Positions 10,682 through 21,525 of a stretch of DNA of 64,000 bases are shown piece by piece. This DNA comes from Isoetes taiwanensis. Its lineage: Eukaryota > Streptophyta > Lycopodiopsida > Isoetales > Isoetaceae. Location: NCBI GenBank assembly GCA_021234155.1, contig JAJEKV010000025.1:16299094-16363093 (forward strand). The letters are read 5' to 3'. The notes beneath the pieces were generated by a model. That model did no database searches. It was not told the origin of the DNA and saw nothing but the letters and a program-made list of their open reading frames with translations. Within the stretch, counting starts at the first letter, position 1. The number at the start of each line of letters is the position of its first letter. Position numbers and translations under genes: made by a program.

Positions 10682-12029
10682 GTCGCTAAATGACCTTTTT
10701 CTTGTTGTGGATAACTATCTACTATGTGGACTGGAAGTTTTTTTGACCCCACTTTGATGTCTGCTAATATTGCCAATGTACCTAGTTCGGCCAAGAAGCA
10801 AGGCTGGGCGCTGCCTTCTTATAACAACTTTGAAGAAGCGAACATGAAAGGACCAGATGAAATCTTGAGGGGCTACAATATTCTTCGTAAGTGTATGAAC
10901 GAGTTGAAAAAACTCGCCTTCATTCGTTGTTAAGGCATTAGCCTCTCAGAAACCTCACATCATTGTAGACATGGCCTAGCTTCAGACAGTTACCAAGAAG
11001 AAGTCAAGACAAACTAAAGAGGCTACTGCAGCAGAAAAAGACTCCTCTTCCAGTACTGAAGATGTTGGCCAAGAACTAGAGGGCACTGTTGGCAAGGGTA
11101 AAGGTAAGAGGAAGGATCACAAAGATCCTGATAAAGAAAAGAAAGAAAGAGAAGATAAGAAATCGAAGGACAGGAAAAGGAAGGAAGGAAGAGGGCAGAA
11201 GGAAGGAAGGGCAGCACAGGAAAAGGAAGGGAAGGGGTAACAGAAGAGATCGAAGGAAAAAAAAAAAGAAGAACAAGAAGAAGAAGAAGAAGCACAGGCT
11301 AGAGACCTCTGAGAAGGCTAGCACCCTTAAAAAAAACGGAGAGAAATTCAGATGCCTAGCCCTGATGCAAGTCCAAGCAGGATGGAAAGGAACAACGTGC
11401 AGGCGGTTGGAAGTGGCGGTGACAATCCTGCAAGCCCATCACATACTAGAGATTCTGCAGGCACACCGTCCAGAAGGGTTACCTTCGAGCAGCCTAAAGA
11501 GCGCAAGCTAACATTGAGAATAGCCCAGCACTTGCTCGAAGTGCCTTCGAATCTTAAGGTGGAAAGGTCAGAAGAGGAAAAGACGGCAGAAACAACGTTA
11601 CAGAAGATCTATGACCATCGCCATCTTTTTCCTTTGGCCATCACATTCATCAAACAAATAAACGTGTTTCAGCTATACCAAAGGCCACCAAATCTAACAT
11701 CTAGGCCAAGGAATATGGAGCACATGAAGAGGTTAGTGGATTCCTCCCAAAGAGACCCATATCCTGTGTTTACTCCCGCTGGATGTGATTCCATTTCATC
11801 CCCTTACAAAAAACTGGTCCTTTGGAAAACTGGGGATGACCTCATGGGGATGCACTATTATATAATATACAAGTTGATTTTGCGGCGGCGTTGCCGCCGC
11901 TATAGTTCGAAGGGTTTTTTACGAGACTTTGAATTTTGAACAATAATATCTAGTTTTGCTTTGATTTACCCCAATGTATGTAGATTCTTTCTTCTTTTTT
12001 TTTTCCAAAGGCAGATAAAACATCAAGGC

Positions 12030-13627
12030 TCTGAAACACAAACTTATCTATTTGGAACACTATTTGGATCGAACTCTATTGCATCTTTAATAATTAAGGG
12101 GATTTTCCAAAAAGTTTGTACAACGACAAATTCAAACATAGAGCTTCTACTCCACTGCAAAATTCATGCTGCATCTGAAGGCTAAGACCAAACTATTAGT
12201 CTGCTCTGAAATCGAGGCCATTCTATTGCGGATAATTCCACTGTAGAATTCTGCTTACCATGGCAGAACATTCTTTTTTCATTTACTGTAGTAAGTAGTC
12301 ACTATAGCAAGATTGTAGAAATTAAGAGAGTATCTAAACAGCATGTCATGTTGCCTTTACTAGAATGGCGTTTAGCAATTGATGTCATACAAACTTTTGT
12401 CATATCATTTTTTAAATTTGTTGGATTCCTCCGGATTCACTTTTGCTGTATAGCAGGCCTCTGACAAAAGTCTCTTCTGACAGGCATGAACGCAAATGGG
12501 ACAAACTGTCATAGCTCACCTCTCTAATTCAAGCAGAAGTTTACAATATGCTGCATGCCAGAGACGACTTTGGTCTTCGGCCATGTTTTTATTTCCAACA
12601 CCCATTATCCGACACTGCCGCCAGCGGCGGCCTTCAAAATCCACCTTGTTAGACCATGCACAAAGCAGAGAACACAGCAGCCGAAGCCATTGCTAGGCAA
12701 ACAGGGAAAAAGCTAATAAGCTAGAACGTCCTCTGCCTACCTAATCCACAAAATTGTAAACCGCAGCTGCTTTATTCAAAACCTTAAAAAATAATTTTAG
12801 CTGTAGAAATACCTTGTCGAAACAAAGCTCAAACCCATCTTTCAAGGATCGATTTGTGAATTCGATCTTTGACTCAGGGTTTTTCGTGCGGTTTACTGCA
12901 TTTTTTTTTTAAGTTTAACAGAGTTTGTGAACAGAATTCGAATGATAACAGGCTAAGCGCTAGCTTTCAAGCTTGGCGATGTGAAAGAATTAAAGCTGCA
13001 CTTAAGCTAAATAGGTAGCTTCACTAACCTAGGAATTAGCCGAAGAATGTACCTGTATTTATATGGCATCGCCTCACTTCCTGGAGCCTTTGCTGGTACG
13101 AAGGGGTTGGGTACTCTGCTCACAGAGCTGCCAGTTTTTGGCCGACGGAATCATGAATCCAAATGGACGCCGGAAATTTGTGCAGAAGACGAACCAAAAG
13201 CTCCGGAAAACGGTATGGATCAAGCAAAGCTTTCAACCAGATCAAGCCCAATCTGATCCGGCAAAGAACCCCAATTGAAGATCAACGCGCGAACCTCTGT
13301 GGCAATCAGCAGGGGAAGATTTTTTTCTCAGATTTCACGAAAGGGTAACTGCCCCAAATAACTGCCTTGGCTGGTTCAGGGGCGGCGATAGTTTCTGCAA
13401 AAACCCCTCAAATTCTTCAAAATTGAAACCAGAAATTCTGCATCAATGCTTCGAAATTGAACCAAGCGCCTACCGCACTACTCCAGCAAGCCTATAGCAC
13501 CTTAAGAATTGCACAATCAAGTGCTGAAGGCAGGATCGCGTGCATAGGAAGGCACTAAAGTGCCCTGTTTTCCCTAGAGAAATGTTAGCCCTCCATTCTA
13601 ATCTAGCTTGCTGACGTGGATTTTTTT
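12030..13627. repeat. 1.6-kb tandem repeat, copy 1
   Basis: Starts at gaaacacaaacttatctatt and ends at ctagcttgctgacgtggatt. Copy 2 follows directly. The two are nearly identical, differing by small indels such as 13 bp near 12194/13794 and substitutions near 12615/14222. Open frames at 12496-12696 and 13047-13256 are shared with copy 2 but resemble nothing I know. On the - strand a TATAAATA-like motif near 13060 could be a promoter element. Confidence 0.9.
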
Positions 13628-13628
13628 C

Positions 13629-15243
13629 AGAAACACAAACTTATCTATTTGGAACACTATTTGGATTGAACTCTATTGCATCTTTAATATTTAAGGGGAT
13701 TTTCCAAAAAGTTTGTACAACGACAAATTCAAACATAGAGCTTCTACTCCACTGCAAAATTCATGCTGCATCTGAAGGCTAAGACCAAACTATAGTTTCC
13801 CAAAATTAGTCTGCTCTGAAATCGAGGCCATTCTATTGCGGATAATTCCACTGTAGAATTCTGCTTACCATGGCAGAACATTCTTTTTTCATTTACTGTA
13901 GTAAGTAGTCACTATAGCAAGATTGTAGAAATTAAGAGAGTATCTAAACAGCATGTCATGTTGCCTTTACTAGAATGGCGTTTAGCAATTGATGTCATAC
14001 AAACTTTTGTCATATCATTTTTTAAATTTGTTGGATTCCTCCGGATTCACTTTTGCTGTATAGCAGGCCTCTGACAAAAGTCTCTTCTGACAGGCATGAA
14101 CGCAAATGGGACAAACTGTCATAGCTCACCTCTCTAATTCAAGCAGAAGTTTACAATATGCTGCATGCCAGAGACGACTTTGGTCTTCGGCCATGTTTTT
14201 ATTTCCAACACCCATTATCCGACACCTGCTGCAGCGGCGGCCTTCAAAATCCACCTTGTTAGACCATGCACAAAGCAGAGAACACAGCAGCCGAAGCCAT
14301 TGCTAGGCAAACAGGGAAAAAGCTAATAAGCTAGAACGTCCTCTGCCTACCTAATCCACAAAATCGTAAACCGCAGCTGCTTTATTCAAAACCTTAAAAA
14401 ATAATTTTAGCTGTAGAAATACCTTGTCGAAACAAAGCTCAAACCCATCTTTCAAGGATCGATTTGTGAATTCGATCTTTGACTCAGGGTTTTTCGTGCG
14501 GTTTACTGCATTTTTTTTTTTAAGTTTAACAGAGTTTGTGAACAGAATTCGAATGATAACAGGCTAAGCGCTAGCTTTCAAGCTTGGCGATGTGAAAGAA
14601 TTAAAGCTGCACGTAAGCTAAATAGGTAGCTTCACTAACCTAGGAATTAGCCGAAGAATGTACCTGTATTTATATGGCATCGCCTCACTTCTGGAGCCTT
14701 TGGCTTTGGTGCAGAAGGGGTTGGGTACTCGCTCCGCAGTAGCTGCCGGTTTTAATCGACGGAATCATGAATCCAAATGGACGCCGGAGATTTGTGCAGA
14801 AGACGAACCAAAAGCTCCGGAAAACGGTATGGATCAAGCAAAGCTTTCAAAAAATTGTCCAGATCAAGCCCAATCTGATCCGGCAAAGAACCCCAATTGA
14901 AGATCAACACGCGACCCTCTGTGGCAATCAGCAGGGGAAGATTTTTTTCTCAGATTTCACGAAAGGGAACTGCCCCAAATAACTGCCTTGCTGGTTCAGG
15001 GGCGGCGATAGTTTCTGCAAAAACCCCTCAAATTCTTCAAAATTGAAACCAGAAATTCTGCATCAATGCTTCGAAATTGAACCAAGCGCCTACCGCACTA
15101 CTCCAGCAAGCCTATAGCACCTTAAGAATTGCACAATCAAGTGCTGAAGGCAGGATCGCGTGCATAGGAAGGCACTAAAGTGCCCTGTTTTCCCTAGAGA
15201 AATCTTAGCCCTCCATTCTAATCTAGCTTGCTGGCGTGGATTT
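13629..15243. repeat. 1.6-kb tandem repeat, copy 2
   Basis: Second copy of the 12030-13627 unit, ending at ctagcttgctggcgtggatt. Both copies together separate exon-like segments of the element's gene (ending about 11900 and resuming about 15390), so they sit in an intron or represent an insertion that later duplicated. Confidence 0.9.
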
Positions 15244-15799
15244 TTTCCCCCCTGTACAGCTCATCTTTTCTCTCACTTCCACAATTTTATATGATGGAGA
15301 TAGTGAATGGAAGTCACTCAGTTTTGGCTGCTCAACTTGTATGTAAAAGACTCGGTACATGAAAGTTCCAAGAACAGATGGCAAAGATTTATGAGTTTTG
15401 GAATTGCCAGTCTTATCTGGTACACTCAACGACCAAGAATGCCTGCAGCTTAGTTGTGAAGTCAATGACATCGCTGCCAAGACTATCTTCAAGGAGCCTT
15501 ACATTGACAAAATAACCCACCTGCGCACTGTTATGCTCTCTGCGGGATGTCTGATCCATCGAGTCGTGGTCAATCACGATCAGAACCCTATAAGGTAGTT
15601 AGTGTCATTTGTTGGCTTTTTTATTATGAAATGGCGTTGTGGCGCCATTTCCTCATCAAATGGCGCCACGGTGCCATTTCCTTCTTATTTGCATTCAAAA
15701 CTAAATTCTTCTTGTTTCTAGCGTTATCTGGCTTTGGATGAAGTTACCATGCGTGGTAAGCAACCGAAAGATTTAACCAGTGGGTCTTCATGTCTGAAG

Positions 15800-17276
15800 T
15801 TATTTTTCAGCTATTCCTGTCCCTATGGAACTTATGGAAGGCTAGCAAGCTAAAAGATAACAAGGGACAAATTATCATCTGTACCTGGGCAAAAGACAGT
15901 GACTATTTCAGTCAGACCTACCTGAGGTGCATGAGGGGTCTCGACTATGAAGACAACCGGGTTTTGTTCCAGGAAGTGCTGGATGGGACCTACATGAAGG
16001 TCACTAGTGATTATACAGGTGAGCACTTCTTCAAGACAAGGGCAAAGACAGTAAGATCTATAGCGTTCTTGAAGAAGGAGATTTTTGAATATGTGAAGGA
16101 GAATTTCCCCAAGAAGTATACATCCTTCACAGATTTCAGGACTGTCGTATCGGGCTTTGACGATGCCGACTTGATTTCCATGGCTACTTTGCATAGTAAG
16201 TGGGTTACAGAAGGAGTGACCAAGAAAGGAGTTTACGGTAATGTGCCGCTTGCTTTGGCAAGATTTATACTAAATGCTGTCTTGCAGAGAGAGGATACTG
16301 AAGACTTCCGTTGCGAAGTTGAACTGACAGATAGCAGAGAGCAAATTGTCTGCACTCCTGTACCAGTATCTCTGATTATTTTGAACACTAGAGGCATGAG
16401 TCAATGTGGGACAAAACCACACTATCTAATTTTTTTAATAAAGCTGTAAAGAACATCACAACTGATTCTTTCTGGATAGTGTGCTTTGCAAGGCCAGAGC
16501 ATAATTTTTTGCTTTCTTCTGTGTTGGATAACATGGACTCCAGGTCCAGAGTTTATATTGGCATATATGAGAACGAATACACGAATCCGCCCGCCACAGG
16601 GATTTAGGAGCCACATGCACTTGTATATATCACAAAAATTTAGCCCACTACTGATGCTTCTGTCGATGAAATTGATCTCAGATTCTCGTCCAGTCATCCT
16701 CAAGAACTGCCACCAGTTCCAGCACGTAATGAAGAAGAGGCAGATGGGGAGAGCGAGGCCATGGCTCAGAAACTCTTCAACAACAGATTCAGGTATAACT
16801 GGCAAGGCTTGCCAGGGGACGTAATCATAAGAAACCAGCTGGGGCTTGCCACATGTTCTTATCTCGTGCAGAAGTTGATATAGCCAGGAACAGTAGTATT
16901 TGATTACTTCTCCTGTGGTTCGTTTGGCCAGGCTGCATTGATCCATAAGAGATTTTATATTGTGTTCGAAAGTGACCCGACTAAGCGGCAGTGCCTGCAG
17001 GGCATTCTTGGTAGGCTTGACCGCCTCATGAATCCTATCATCGCAGCAGTCCTTGTGACCGAGAAACAAGGTGCTGTTGTTGAAGAAGTTGTAGATCAAT
17101 CAAGTCATGTGATAAAAGATGTTCCCGATGTTGACTATGATGTGATCAAGAATACTGAGTTCAATCTGGACATTCTCAACGATCCCAACTTCATTGCCAC
17201 AGGGTTTGAGACATTTCAAGGAGATCCTATGGCCGGGCCATCCAGCCATGGCACTGGCACTGGAGAACCTTACTGA
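15800..17276 (+). pseudogene. Beta-class N4/N6 amino-methyltransferase-like domain
   Basis: Read with frameshifts near 15835 and 16370, this segment has the circularly permuted order of beta-class DNA amino-methyltransferases. A possible motif IV region comes first (SYSCPYGTYG at about 15809-15840, where DPPYGT would be expected), then a long middle (15840-16390), then FFNKAVKNITTDSFWIVCFA (about 16420-16490). C-terminal parts resemble motifs X and I: NQLGLATCSYLVQKLI, a TAG stop, then PGTVVFDYFSCGSFGQAALI and HKRFYIVFESD (about 16835-16980; compare GDVVLDPFxGSGT ... GRxxIGIExD). The catalytic DPPY is not preserved as read and stops occur, so this copy is inactive. Known enzymes of this fold transfer methyl groups from AdoMet to adenine or cytosine amino groups; a DNA substrate here is only inferred. 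Confidence 0.55.
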
Positions 17277-17459
17277 GTAAACTGAATTCTCTCCAGAAAT
17301 GGAAATGAAAATTGTACAATAACACTTTTATTTACCGACTCTCTCTTCCAAGTCTTAGCTTGGTGTGGCAAATATATGAATATACAAAACTATGAATATA
17401 CAAATTTTGCTAATTTTGTAATCTAATGTTTCTTTAGCTCCATTATCTGCACTGTCAAT

Positions 17460-17530
17460 ATTTTTAATGGCGCCAAGAAATGGCACTTTAGATACATTTT
17501 TTAACTTAATGGCGCCATAATTGCTCAAAA
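17460..17530. repeat. ATGGCGCCA motifs at the 3' side of the element gene
   Basis: The sequence aatggcgccaagaaatggca and, 35 bp later, aatggcgccataattgctca repeat the palindromic core of the satellite at 4.69-5.27 kb. Similar motifs lie at 15630-15680 between exon segments. Confidence 0.6.
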
Positions 17531-17744
17531 ATTGGTCATAAAATGGACTAAAAAATCATTTCGCCCCTAATTGAAATCACGAAATTTCTCATTTTAATGA
17601 AATTGTGCTTTCTAGTGCAAAATATATACACAAAGGGGTCAAATTGCCTTTTTAAAATGCGTATACAAGGAGGGTTTTTTGCTACCCTTTGAACGCGGAT
17701 GCCATACCCTTCTTATGTATAAGTGCATTTTTCGGGGTATTAAG

Positions 17745-17995
17745 CTCGATGACATTGCAACTTGCACCATAAAATAAGTCGATGTGCCAGATAAACAATG
17801 TCAAAATATATAAAACCCTAGTATAATACACTTAAATTTCAGTCCCTTTGTCCCGTCTACAGGAGAACTCTAGTTTTTTCTCTGCAAGCTCAGTGTTCAT
17901 TGAGCACCCATATTCCTCTTGGTCTGGCTGGGTAACCTTTATGCATTTGTATGCCCGTATGGTCACTGTTCAATTGGTCAATATTAATATGTTAT
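17745..17995. repeat. Tandem duplication, copy 2 (right part)
   Basis: Matches copy 1 from about 1051 to 1390, with about 100 bp missing after agtcga. Landmarks are accataaaataagtcga, then aaaaccctagtataatacac, then ctacaggagaactctag. It completes the copy interrupted by the 14.6-kb insertion. Confidence 0.8.
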
Positions 17996-20265
17996 AGGTG
18001 GACGTCGTCTGTTGTTTGCTTGTGTTGTTTTGGTTATTTATGTATTGGTTATTTATGTATGTTCTGTTATTGGATATGGCACCTAATAAAGGACCAGATC
18101 TATTTAAGATAGACAACCACTAAATGGCTGATTTTTCTTTATTTGCATGCTGGTAAATTTTAAATTCTAAGTACATGTCACTCTAATTGCATCCAATCCA
18201 GCATTTGAGACTGTTGAACTTATTGCAGCATTTTGTTACTTCTTGCTCTATTAAGTCTCATCTCTTGATCTGGAGTGTCATCTCTTAACATTGCTCGACT
18301 AGAAGTGTGCCATTATGTAATCTAAAATGATGCTATTATTAATTGTTGTGGAGTACAATAATGTAGAACCTCTTCAATGGAGGCCGTGGAAATAATATAT
18401 AAAAGAAGAAAGCAAAAATATGGTAAAATAGAGATGGTTTGCTTATCAGATCAGTTGGTTTTACAATGTAGTAAATGAGATGACTGTTTTTTAGTAAATC
18501 TTCTTGAAAGTTCTTGTTGTGCATGTTTTTTAGTAAATCTTCTTGAAAGTTCTTGTTGTGCATGTTGCAGATGCAATATTTGCTTGGGAGATAAACACAA
18601 AATTGTCAAAGCTTTAGAAAAAAGCAGAGGGTTATCGTACCTATTTACTTTCTGTTTGCGGGTTATGTTACCGAAGAGTTTGTCAATTGTTGTAAGTTAC
18701 TTTTTGAATAATGAGAGGATGATTATATGCTGAGTAGGTTTGTTTGTATGTCGACATCAATTTTTTCATCATTGTTTATGCCATTTTCTTCGGGAGAAAT
18801 GATAAAGCATCGAGGGAGACAGTGTACCCATAATGTAAGATGGTTATTTGATATGGATTTATAGATGTAGAAGTATTCGAGTTGCTCTACGACACCTTGG
18901 GACTTTATGAGGTTGAATAGTCAAGGTCAACATTGTTTTGGCAAAGTATATGCTTGAGTAGACCTGCTTGAGTAAATTCTAGTCAATTCAATATTACAGA
19001 CGGACCTCGCACAGCACTTTATAACCAGTTCAGGTGCAGACATATTCAGAACATGAATAACAATATCTGGTCTCGCACAAATGCCGTAAGAACATGCATC
19101 TCAATGAATATAACCATTAATAAGAGACACAGAAAATGTTTCAAAGTATGAAATTATCTTACCAGATGGAACTTTTCGAGCTTTTGCTCAATCCGTCCCA
19201 GATTTGCATTAGTTGCGAATGGATAACTTGCCAATTTTCGTTCTGGCCAGAGATACAGCAGCTAAGAGGGATGATCTGCCTACATTTGAAATGCCCTGCC
19301 CAAATGAGAAATGTGAGTAGAAGGCAACCAAAACTTCCGCAGCACATGCTGATTTAGACAGTATCTACATACATCATTCCAGCATAACCTCCTCTCCCTT
19401 AAAGCTTTTGTTAAAATCTAAACAGAGCAAGCTTGTAAATGCTAGCTTGAAAAAAATGATTATATAAACCCCAATGACCTTAATATCCACAAAGATGAAC
19501 TTATGTATTAAAATTACCATTATTTATGTACTATGAATAATCCAGATGTACTCTTCCTCCTTCCAGATGTATTATCCACCAGACGAGGTCTGGCTCTTAC
19601 ATTATAAATGATGGAAAGGAAATGAGTATGAGTGATAAGACTTAATACTGGAAATAAAAGAACAAAGAACCTTGGTCTTAATGCCGCTGAACTCAGTTGT
19701 TTTTATACCATTTCTCCTCCATGCTAGATGATCGGTGTAGTAGCAGAAGAAGAAAGAAGAAATCATAGTGCAAAAATAAAAAAGCGAGTTCGAATAGAGA
19801 AAGACATGGCATGTGGTGAGAGCGGCATCAACAGAGGCTTGATAGACTACAAAGGTAGAAGAGCATGCAGATCCGGCCATGCAAACTCAAAAGCAAACCC
19901 TAAAATGAAAATGCAAACATTTTCGGGCTACTTTCAGGATATTCTAGAAAGTGCCACGTTGGTGATTCTGGGCTTTGTGCATGGGCATATGGCGCCACGT
20001 GTCTTTACATGCGGGCTTTAACTCCTCCATTAAATATGTCGCTGTTCTTGTCACAAATTCGACCGGATCTATGTGCGCTTTTACGCTTTGCTTGTAAGTG
20101 CTGATTTGCTTGTAATATTTTACTCTTAATTTGATGCTCTGTAATCAATCCTAGGGTGTCTTATGCACGAATGAACCAATGTTGTGAACTAATAATAGAT
20201 GCATCTAAGCACTAGTATATATTTGTTGTTTCATTTTTCAAGGTAATACTACAAATGAGATAGCC
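17996..20265. other. AT-rich region upstream of the bZIP gene
   Basis: No gene is supported. A 38-bp tandem repeat (ttttagtaaatcttcttgaa...) occurs at about 18486-18563. An open frame at 19728-20021 has no recognised domain and probably overlaps the promoter or 5' leader of the bZIP gene. Confidence 0.5.
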
Positions 20266-21525
20266 ATGGATGTGCCAACCACGTCGAGACGCGATGATCT
20301 ACAGGTTTTGTTAGAGATGGAATTTTTATGGCATGATGATGTTGATAATGTTGAGCCATGTGGCCCTTTGTTAAAGAAGGGATCACATAGACCTACTACT
20401 AGTGATAGTCTAACAATGTTGGACAAAGATGGTGGCACGATGGATTGCCCTCTAGCACCCTCTGGGTCTTTAAGCTTTGAATTCTCCCACGCTTTTCCTA
20501 TTTTGTCAGAGGAGGTGCAATTTGATGGTGTTATACAACCTTATGACAATTGGTCATTGGAAGACAATGATAATCCATCAATATCTTCTGATGGAAGCAG
20601 TGCTAATGAAACTCCAATTGAAGAGCTTAAATGTGCAATTCTTGATTCATTTGCAAGTGCGCTTGACATTCAAAACATAGAAGAAAGTGAGAATCCAATA
20701 CAAAGACAACTTGAGAATTCATTTCAAAGACAACAAGGGGGGACAGAAATTGTCAATTTGCATGTGGACTCTAGGCGAGCTAAGAGGTATATAATATGTT
20801 TTCTTCTTGATGCTATACCTAAGTTCATATATTTTTCCCTTATGCTATACCTAAATTCGAATGTATACTTTCTAATCCAAATGTCAATTTGCATGTGGAC
20901 GGTATATAATATGTTTTCTTCTTGATGCTATACCTAAGTTCATATGTTTTTCCCTTGTGCTATACCTAAATTCGAATGTATACTTTCTAATCCAAATGTA
21001 TATACTTTCTAATCCAAATGTAGATATTATTTTTTATCTATTAGGTTTAATAAGGTCATTTTTATGTGTAGAATCCTTGCCAATAGACAATCTGCGCAAA
21101 GATCTCGCATAAGAAAACTAGAATATATATCTAATCTTGAGAGGCGTATGGAAGTGTTGCAGGTGCGTATTCTTCCAAACAATTTACACACTTTTCAAAA
21201 TAGCTTAACAAAGCTCATGCTATTATTTGTGCGGATTTGTAGAAGCGAGTATCGATCCTTGCTGCACAAGTCACATACCTTCAACACCAAAGAGCATCGT
21301 TGAGCATGGACAATAGTATATTGAAACAAAGGGTAATTGCTACGGGAGAGAAACAAAGATACAAAGATGGTAATTTTATTGAAATATTGAAGTTGCATTT
21401 TGGAGTTTTTTCTTTTGCTTTTTCTTTTTTAAGAAAACAATTTCATTATGATAGTTCAAAATGAACAACTGGGCAGGGAGCTAAAGCGTCTTCTCAATAT
21501 AGTCAATCGAGGAGATTGTTTGTGA
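20266..21525 (+). CDS. bZIP transcription factor (group E-like), four exons
   Basis: Exons 20266-20786, 21072-21162, 21243-21369 and 21455-21525 join in phase at AG|GT sites to a 269-residue protein with one terminal TGA. Residues 1-170 are acidic and Ser-rich. The basic region reads ILANRQSAQRSRIRKLEYIS, with the invariant N-x7-R spacing, then a leucine zipper (LERRMEVLQ, KRVSILAAQVTYLQHQRASL, MDNSILKQRV, ending EQLGRELKRLL). The RQSAQRSRxRKLQYISELER signature is that of plant group E bZIPs (AtbZIP34/61 type), nuclear DNA-binding regulators of pollen and vascular genes in Arabidopsis. The start was chosen as the first ATG of the open exon; an upstream non-coding exon is possible. Intron 1 carries an internal ~100-bp duplication. 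No lesion is seen. Confidence 0.92.
20805..21010. repeat. Internal duplication in bZIP intron 1
   Basis: The block starting ggtatataatatgttttctt and ending tttctaatccaaatgt occurs twice (about 20786-20883 and 20900-21020), with the last part repeated a third time. Confidence 0.75.

Larger units (their letters stand above)
5629..10709. mobile_element. CACTA (En/Spm) transposon, 5.08 kb
   Basis: The left end reads CACAACAACAAGAGAATGG followed by TCATTTAGCGA. The right end, reverse-complemented, reads CACAACAAGAAAAAGG followed by TCATTTAGCGACG. This is the typical plant CACTA terminus (CACTACAAGAAA... with a TTAGCGACG subterminal motif). The three bases GAT flank it on both sides (5626-5628 and 10710-10712), matching the 3-bp target duplication of the superfamily. 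Subterminal CGACGT arrays, internal repeats and transposase scraps are annotated separately. It interrupts a coding segment of the larger element, so it inserted later. Confidence 0.88.
5399..17276 (+). pseudogene. Decayed multi-exon gene of the 14.6-kb element (methyltransferase-like 3' end)
   Basis: Coding-like segments lie in order on the + strand: 5399-5628; 10724-10930 and 10940-11240 (lysine/glutamate-rich, nuclear-localisation-like); 11352-11900; 15390-15598; 15800-16390; 16404-17276. They are interrupted by the nested CACTA element (5629-10709), by the 1.6-kb tandem repeat pair, and by frameshifts and stops (for example TAG near 10965 and 16873). Intron-like gaps carry GT/AG ends. The first segments contain no domain I recognise. 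The final segment carries the methyltransferase-like motifs described separately. The last codon is followed by TGA at 17274. That all pieces belong to one gene is inferred from shared strand, order and lack of other stops between them. Confidence 0.5.
3125..17736. mobile_element. 14.6-kb transposon-like insertion with CCCG terminal inverted repeats
   Basis: The ends are defined by comparison with the uninterrupted duplicate at 1041-1390. The left end reads CCCGGGGAATTCACCT (3125-3140). The right end, reverse-complemented, reads CCCGAAAAATGCACTT (17721-17736). The two match at most of 16 positions. Flanks are gtatataaag on the left and gtattaagct on the right, which could be a degraded target duplication of 8-10 bp; that would fit a Mutator-like element but is not proven. 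The interior holds a satellite, a decayed multi-exon gene ending in a methyltransferase-like domain, a 1.6-kb tandem duplication and a nested CACTA element. Superfamily is unknown. Confidence 0.6.

Noticed and set aside
11884-11903. Second Helitron end at the GCGGCGGCG-TTG-CCGCCGC hairpin
   Set aside because: A good hairpin, but followed by TATAGTT; neither strand has CTRR followed by T at the right distance.
16422-17099. 225-codon open frame on the - strand
   Set aside because: It is antisense to the methyltransferase-like segment, whose + strand reading has recognisable motifs; the - strand reading has none.
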